From Centrapalus pauciflorus (taxonomy: Eukaryota; Streptophyta; Magnoliopsida; Asterales; Asteraceae), in contig JAANYP010002875.1 of NCBI GenBank assembly GCA_020465985.1, positions 124,001 through 188,000 of the forward strand: a stretch of 64,000 bases of DNA. Reading direction: 5' to 3'. Shown here piece by piece: positions 56,701-64,000 of this stretch. Both the position numbers and the translations under genes were made by a program. Below the pieces are notes generated by a model. That model made no database searches, had not been told where the DNA came from, and worked only from the letters and a program-made list of their open reading frames with translations. Position 1 is the stretch's first letter; every line of letters starts with the position of its first letter.

Positions 56701-59700
56701 TTTCGGTACTTATTGGTGACTGTTACTGACTTTTATGGAAACATCTGTTGCTGCTTGTTCCATGATTACTTAATTGTATGTTAGGAAGTTACGATAGACA
56801 CTGATGAAACTGGACAACTACTGCTGCATGTTCCTAGCATTGGTCCGGACCGCTGTGAGTGACAGATTGCATTACTTACTTGCTTATGTTTCGGTACCTA
56901 TTGGTGATTGATACTGACTTGTATGGAAACATCTGCTGCTGCTTATTCCTTGATTACTTAATTGTATGTTAGGAACGTATGATAGACACTGCTGAAACTA
57001 GACAACTGATGTTGCATGGTCCTTGATTACTTGCATTGCTCAGGACCGCTGTGAGTGATAGATTACATTCCTTACTTGCAAATGTTTCGGTACTTATTGG
57101 TGATTGTTACTGACTTGTATGTAACATCTGATGCAGTTTGTTCCTTGATTACATAATTGTATGCTAGTAATGTATGATAGACACTGCTGTAAGTGGACAA
57201 CAGCCGCTGCATGTTCCTTGTTACTTGCATTGCTCAGGACCGCTGTGAGTGACAGATTGCATTACTTACTTGCATATGTTTCGGTACTTATTGGTGACTG
57301 ATACTGACTTGTATGGAAACATCTGCTGCTCCTTGTTCCATGATTACTTAATTGTATCCTAGGTACGTATGATAGACACTGCTGAAACTGGACAACTGCT
57401 GTTTCATGTTCCTTGATTACTTGCATTGCTCCGGACCGCTGTGAGTGACAGATTGCATTACTTACTTGCTTATGTTTCGGTACCTATTGGTGATTGTTAC
57501 TGACTTGTATGGAAACATCTGCTGCTGCTTGTTTCTTGATTACTTAATTATATGTTAGGAACGTATGATAGACACTGCTGAAACTGGACAACTGCTGCTG
57601 CATGTTCCTTGATTACTTGCATTTCTCAGGACCGCTGTGAGTGACAGATTGCACTACTTACTTGCTTATGTTTCGGTACCTATTGGTGATTGTTACTGAC
57701 TTGTATGGAAACATCTACTGCTGCTTGTTTCTTGATTACTTAATTATATGTTAGGAACGTATGATAGACACTGCTGAAACTGGAAAACTGCTACCGCATG
57801 TTCCTTGATTACTTGCATTGCTCAGGACCGCTTAAGTGATAGATTGCATTACTTACTTGCATATGTTTCGGTACTTATTGGTGATTCTTACTGACTTTTA
57901 TGGAAACATCTGTTGGTGCTTGTTCCATGATTACTTAATTGTATGTTAGGAAGTTACGATAGACACTGATGAAACTGGACAACTGCTGCTGCATGTTCCT
58001 TGATTACTTGCATTGCTCCGGACCGCTGTGAGTGACATATTGCATTACCTACTTGCTTATGTTTCGGTACCTATTGGTGATTGTTACTGACTTGTATGGA
58101 AACATCTGCTGCTGCTTATTCCTTGATTACTTAATTGTATGTTAGGAACGTATGATAGACACTGCTGAAACTAGACAACTGTTGTTGCATGGTCCTTGAT
58201 TACTTGCATTGCTCAGGACCGCTGTGAGTGACAGATTGCATTACTTACTTGCATATGTTTCGGTACTTATTGGTGACTGGTACTGACTTGTATGGAAACA
58301 TCTGCTGCTGCTTGTTCCATGATTACTTAATTGTATCCTAGGAACGTATGATAGACACTGCTGAAACAGGACAACTGCTGCAGCATGTTCCTTGATTACT
58401 TGCATTGCTCAGGACCGCTGTGAGTGACAGCTTGCAATGCTTACTTGCATATGTTTCGGTACTTATTGGTGATTGTTACTGACTTTTATGGAAACATCTG
58501 TTGCTGCTTGTTCCATGATTACTTAATTGTATGTTAGGAAGTTACGATAGACACTGATGAAACTGGACAACTGCAGCTGCATGTTCCTTGATTACTTGCA
58601 TTGCTCCGGACCGCTGTGAGTGACAGATTGCATTACTTACTTGCTTATGTTTCGGTACCTATTGTTGATTGTTACTGACTTGTATGGAAACATCTGCTGC
58701 TGCTTGTTCCTTGATTACTTAATTGTATGTTAGGAACGTATGATAGACACTGCTGAAACTGGACAACTGCTGCTGCATGTACCTTGTTACTTGAATTGCT
58801 CAGGACCGCTGTGAGTGACAGATTGCATTACTTACTTGCATATGTTTCCGTATTTATTGGTGACTGATACTGACTTGTATGGAAACATCTGCTGCTGCTT
58901 GTTCCATGATTACTTAATTGTATGTTAGGAACGTATGATAGACACTGCTGAAACTGGAGAACTGCAACCGCATGTTCCTTGATTACTTGCATTGCTCAGG
59001 ACCGCTTAAGTGACAGATTGCATTACTTACTTGCATATGTTTCGGTACTTATTGGTGACTGGTACTGACTTGTATGGAAACATCTGCTGCTGCTTGTTCC
59101 ATGATTACTTAATTGTATCCTAGGAACGTATGATAGACACTGCTGAAACAGGACAACTGCTGCAGCATGTTCCTTGATTACTTGCATTGCTCAGGACCGC
59201 TGTGAGTGACAGATTGCAATGCTTACTTGCATATGTTTCGGTACTTATTGGTGACTGATACTGACTTGTATGGAAACATCTGCTGCTCCTTGTTCCATGA
59301 TTACTTAATTGTATCCTAGGTACGTATGATAGACACTGCTGAAACTGGACAACTGCTGTTGCATGTTCCTTGATTACTTGCATTACTCCGGACCGCTGTG
59401 AGTGACAGATTGCATTACTTACTTGCTTATGTTTCGGTACCTATTGGTGATTGTTACTGACTTGTATGGAACATCTGCTGCTGCTTGTTTCTTGATTACT
59501 TAATTATATGTTAGGAACGTATGATAGACACTGCTGAAACTGGACAACTGCTGCTGCATGTTCCTTGATTACTTGCATTTCTCTGGACCGCTGTGAGTGA
59601 CAGATTGCACTACTTACTTGCTTATGTTTCGGTACCTATTGGTGATTGTTACTGACTTGTATGGAAACATCTATTGCTGCTTGTTTCTTGATTACTTAAT

Positions 59701-62700
59701 TATATGTTAGGAACGTATGATAGACACTGCTGAAACTGGAAAACTGCTACCGCATGTTCCTTGATTACTTGCATTGCTCAGGACCGCTTAAGTGATAGAT
59801 TGCATTACTTACTTGCATATGTTTCGGTACTTATTGGTGATTCTTACTGACTTTTATGGAAACATCTGTTGCTGCTTGTTCCATGATTACGTAATTGTAT
59901 GTTAGGAAGTTACGATAGACACTGATGAAACTGGACAACTGCTGCTGCATGTTCCTTGATTACTTGCATTGCTCCGGACCGCTGTGAGTGACAGACTGCA
60001 TTACTTACTTGCTTATGTTTCGGTACCTATTGGTGATTGTTACTGACTTGTATGGAAACATCTGCTGCTGCTTATTCCTTGATTACTTAATTGTATGTTA
60101 GGAACGTATGATAGACACTGCTGAAACTAGACAACTGCTGTTGCATGGTCCTTGATTACTTGCATTGCTCAGGACCGCTGTGAGTGACAGATTGCATTAC
60201 TTACTTGCATATGTTTCGGTACTTATTGGTGACTGGTACTGACTTGTATGGAAACATCTGCTGCTGCTTGTTCCATGATTACTTAATTGTATCCTAGGAA
60301 CGTATGATAGACACTGCTGAAACAGGACAACTGCTGCAGCATGTTCCTTGATTACTTGCATTGCTCAGGACCGCTGTGAGTGACAGCTTGCAATGCTTAC
60401 TTGAATATGTTTCGGTACTTATTGGTGATTGTTACTGACTTTTATGGAAACATCTGTTGCTGCTTGTTCCATGATTACTTAATTGTATGTTAGGAAGTTA
60501 CGATAGACACTGATGAAACTGGACAACTGCTGCTGCATGTTCCTTGATTACTTGCATTGCTCCGGACCGCTGTGAGTGACAGATTGCATTACTTACTTGC
60601 TTATGTTTCGGTACCTATTGTTGATTGTTACTGACTTGTATGGAAACATCTGCTGCTGCTTGTTCCTTGATTACTTAATTGTATGTTAGGAACGTATGAT
60701 AGACACTGCTGAAACTGGACAACTGCTGCTGCATGTTCCTTGATTACTTGCATTTCTCAGGACCGCTGTGAGTGACAGATTGCACTACTTACTTGCATAT
60801 GTTTGGGTACTTATTGGTGATTGTTACTCACTTGTATGGAAACATCAGCTGCTGCTTGTTCCTTAATTACTTAATTGTATGTTAGGAACGTATGATAGAC
60901 ACTGCTTGAATTGGACAACTGCTGCTGCATGTTCCTTGATTACTTGCATTGCCAGGACCGCTGTGAGTGACAGATTGCACTACTTACTTGCATATGTTTC
61001 GGTACTTATTGGTGATTGTTACTAACTTGAATGGAAACATCTGCTACTGCTTATTCCTTGATAACATAATTGTATGTTAGGAACGTATGATAGACACTGC
61101 TGAAACTGGAAAACTGCTACTCCATGTTCCTTGATTACTTGCATTGCTCAGGACCGCTGTAAGTTAATAGATTGCATTACTTACTTGCATATGTTTCGGT
61201 ACTTATTGGTGATTGTTACTGACTTGTTTGGAAACATCTGCTGCTGCTTGTTCCTTGATTACTTAATTGTATGTTAGGAACGTATGATAGACACTGCTGA
61301 AACTAGACATTTGTTGTTGCATGGTCCTTGATTAGTTGCATTGCTCAGGACCGCTGTGAGTGACAGATTACATTCCTTACTTGCAAATGTTTCGGTACTT
61401 ATTGGTGATTGTTACTGACTTGTATGAAACATCTGATGCAGTTTGTTCCTTGATTACTTAATTGTATGCTAGTAACGTATGATAGACACTGCTGTAAGTG
61501 GACAACAGCCGCTGCATGTACCTTGTTACTTGAATTGCTCAGGACCGCTGTGAGTGACAGATTGCATTACTTACTTGCATATGTTTCCGTATTTATTGGT
61601 GACTAATACTGACTTGTATGGAAACATCTGCTGCTGCTTGTTCCATGATTACTTAATTGTATCCTAGGAACGTATGATAGACACTGCTGAAACAGGACAA
61701 CTGCTGCAGCATGTTCCTTGATTACTTGCATTGCTCAGGACCGCTGTGAGTGACAGATTGCATTGCTTACTTGCATATGTTTCGGTACTTATTGGTGATT
61801 CTTACTGACTTTTATGGAAAAATCTGTTGCTGCTTGTTCCATGATTACTTAATTGTATGTTAGGAAGTTACGATAGACACTGATGAAACTGGACAACTGC
61901 TGCTGCATGTTCCTTGATTACTTGCATTGCATCGGACCGCTGTGAGTGACAGACTGCATTACTTACTTGCTTATGTTTCGGTACCTATTGGTGATTGTTA
62001 CTGACATGTATGGAAACATCTGCTGCTTATTCCTTGATTACTTAATTGTATGTTAGGAACGTATGATAGACTCTGCTGAAACTAGACAACTACTGTTGCA
62101 TGGTCCTTGATTACTTGCATTGCTCAGGACCGCTATGAGTGATAGATTACATTCCTTACATGCAAATGTTTCGGTACTTATTGGTGACTGTTACTGACTT
62201 GTATGAAACATCTGATGCAGTTTGTTCCTTGATTACTTAATTGTATGCTAGTAACGTATGATAGACACTGCTGTAAGTGGACAACAGCCGCTGCATGTTC
62301 CTTGTTACTTGCATTGCTCAGGACCGCTGTGAGTGACAGATTGCATTACTTACTTGCATATGTTTCGGTACTTATTGGTGACTTATACTGACTTGTATGG
62401 AAACATCTGCTGCTGCTTGTTCCATGATTACTTAATTGTATCCTAGGTACGTATGATAGACACTGCTGAAACTGGACAACTGCTGCTGCATGTTCCTTGA
62501 TTACTTGCATTGCTCCGGACCGCTGTGAGTGACAGATTGCATTACTTACTTGCTTATGTTTCGGTACCTATTGGTGATTGTTACTGACTTGTATGGAAAC
62601 ATCTGCTGCTGCTTGTTTCTTTATTACTTAATTATATGTTAGGAACGTATGATAGACACTGCTGAAACTGGACAACTGCTGCTGCATGTTCCTTGATTAC

Positions 62701-63592
62701 TTGCATTTCTCAGGACCACTGTGAGTGACAGATTGCACTACTTACTTGCATATGTTTCTGTACTTATTGGTGATTGTTACTGACTTGTATGGAAACATCA
62801 GCTGCTGCTTGTTATTAATTACTTAATTATATGTTAGGAACGTATGATAGACACTGCTGAAACTGGACAACTGCTGCTGCATGTTCCTTAATTACTTGCA
62901 TTGCTCAGGACCGCTGTGAGTTACAGATTGCACTACTTACTTGCATATGTTTTGGTACTTATTGGTGATTGTTACTGACTTGTATGGAAACATCTGCTGC
63001 TGCTTATTCCTTGATTACTTAATTGTATGTTAGGAACGTATGATAGACACTGCTGAAACTGGAAAACTGCTACGGCATGTTCCTTGATTACTTGCATTGC
63101 TCAGGACCGCTTAAGTGATAGATTGCATTACTTACTTGCATATGTTTCGGTACTTATTGGTGATTCTTACTGACTTTTATGGAAACATCTGTTGCTGCTT
63201 GTTCCATGATTACTTAATTGTATGTTAGGAAGTTACGATAGACACTGATGAAACTGGACAACTGCTGCTGCACGTTCTTTGATTACTTGCATTGCTCCGG
63301 ACCGCTGTGAGTGACATATTGCATTACCTACTTGCTTATGTTTCGGTACCTATTGGTGATTGTTACTGACTTGTATGGAAACATCTGCTGCTGCTTATTC
63401 CTTGATTACTTAATTGTATGTTAGGAACGTATGATAGACACTGCTGAAACTAGACAACTGCTGTTGCATGGTCCTTGATTACTTGCATTGCTCAGGACCG
63501 CTGTGAGTGACAGATTGCATTACTTACTTGCATATGTTTCGGTACTTATTGGTGACTGGTACTGACTTGTATGGAAACATCTGCTGCTGCTT
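56701..63592 (+). repeat. 195-bp satellite array, about 35 units
   Basis: TTTCGGTAC starts recur at 56701, 56889, 57085, 57279, 57475, 57671 and so on, spacing 188-196. The unit carries TATTGGTGATTGTTACTGAC, TATGGAAACATCTGCTGCTG, TGATTACTTAATTGTATG, GATAGACACTGCTGAAACTGG and ACCGCTGTGAGTGACAG. Copies differ by point changes and small indels. A variant (GGAAGTTACGATAGACACTG) recurs with a 1,956-bp period. No coding; frames such as 59120-59383 only read through repeats. Confidence 0.95.
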
Positions 63593-64000
63593 TGTAACAG
63601 CCCGTAATTTATTAAATATAAATTACAGCATCAGACTTTTGATAATAAAGCAATTTTATCCAAATATTAGTAATTAACTGAAAACATGAATCTTATATAG
63701 TTAATTATATTAAGTTATAATTTAATTATGAAAAGTTGCCCAAAATTAGCTGAAATAAAATTAATAATTAAAATTCAGCTAAATGACAAATTAAAGACTG
63801 AAAATGACGAAACGGACTAAAATGAATAAAAATATGACTAAAAGTCAATTATAGCAATCTAGAATTTCTTTGCTATTATTTGCATTTGAAATGCAAATCG
63901 GATTGTTGGGAAATAAAGTTGGTCAATTCCGGAAAATTCAGTAGAAAATCTGGTTTTTCCCTATTTTCCCTATAAATATGACCTCCCCTCCTCATTTCTT
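63593..64000 (+). repeat. LTR of the second gypsy family, 5' part, cut by window edge
   Basis: Starts TGTAACAGCCCGTAATTTAT and matches the opening 400 bp of the LTR at 54295-56700 (reverse complement) with scattered differences, including GTTGCCCAAAATTAGCTGAA and a TATAAATA box at 63971-63978. Opposite orientation to that LTR, so the satellite lies between two head-to-head LTRs. The rest is outside the window. Confidence 0.92.

Noticed and set aside
56701..63592. Regular repeats as a CRISPR array
   Set aside because: The whole 195-bp unit is repeated with no unique spacers, and the context is plant nuclear DNA.

Overview
The window is nuclear DNA of a flowering plant, probably a eudicot. The evidence is the dense nesting of plant-type transposable elements: Ty1/copia and chromodomain Ty3/gypsy elements primed by initiator tRNA-Met, plant CACTA, MULE and hAT non-autonomous elements, ATREP-like Helitrons and an L1-type LINE tail. 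The background is AT-rich and no host gene is recognisable. I cannot assign a family or species. Boundaries and similarities were found by eye and alignment percentages are hand counts.

Layout. 1-2.5 kb: minus-strand copia element cut by the window edge, with a protease-integrase ORF and a GC-rich leader where gag would be. 2.5-13 kb: gypsy leader/LTR remnants, a hAT-type MITE, a run of minus-strand Helitron remnants and a non-autonomous CACTA element (10660-12082). 13.1-13.4 kb: a fragment of mitochondrial nad5 held between two (TA)n arrays. 13.4-20.5 kb: a diverged AT-rich tandem array, then mostly featureless AT-rich DNA with a MULE-type MITE. 20.6-25.1 kb: a cluster of short inverted-repeat elements, nearly all bounded on both sides by (TA)n microsatellites and sharing a terminal motif near AGGTTC-ATGG. 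This is my best candidate for a poorly described system. 25-39 kb: several MITEs with readable target-site duplications, a 1.9 kb foldback element with G-rich/C-rich arms, a 5'-truncated LINE with a 14-bp duplication, a Helitron with a reduplicated 5' end and a hAT element with a perfect 8-bp duplication. 38.5-43.6 kb: two nested LTR remnants, the second carrying a CACTA element with a GCT duplication.

43.6-52.5 kb holds an almost intact Tekay/Del-like chromovirus: LTR, PBS, gag-protease, pol with chromodomain, LTR. gag-pro and pol are in different frames (-1 junction). Its 3' LTR contains a 49-N gap. LTR-LTR divergence jumps from about 1% before the gap to roughly 8% or more after it, and there is no target-site duplication, so the sequence right of the gap may not belong to this element. 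52.5-56.7 kb is the 5' part of a second gypsy element on the minus strand (truncated gag, PBS, 2.4 kb LTR). 56.7-63.6 kb is a ~195-bp satellite of about 35 units with a ~1,956-bp higher-order period. Its unit resembles a segment inside the neighbouring LTR, and the array lies between two head-to-head LTRs of that same family.

The proteins encoded here are retrotransposon proteins only: gag capsid/nucleocapsid, aspartic protease, reverse transcriptase-RNase H and integrase, which together copy and insert the elements. Everything else is non-coding repeat DNA.
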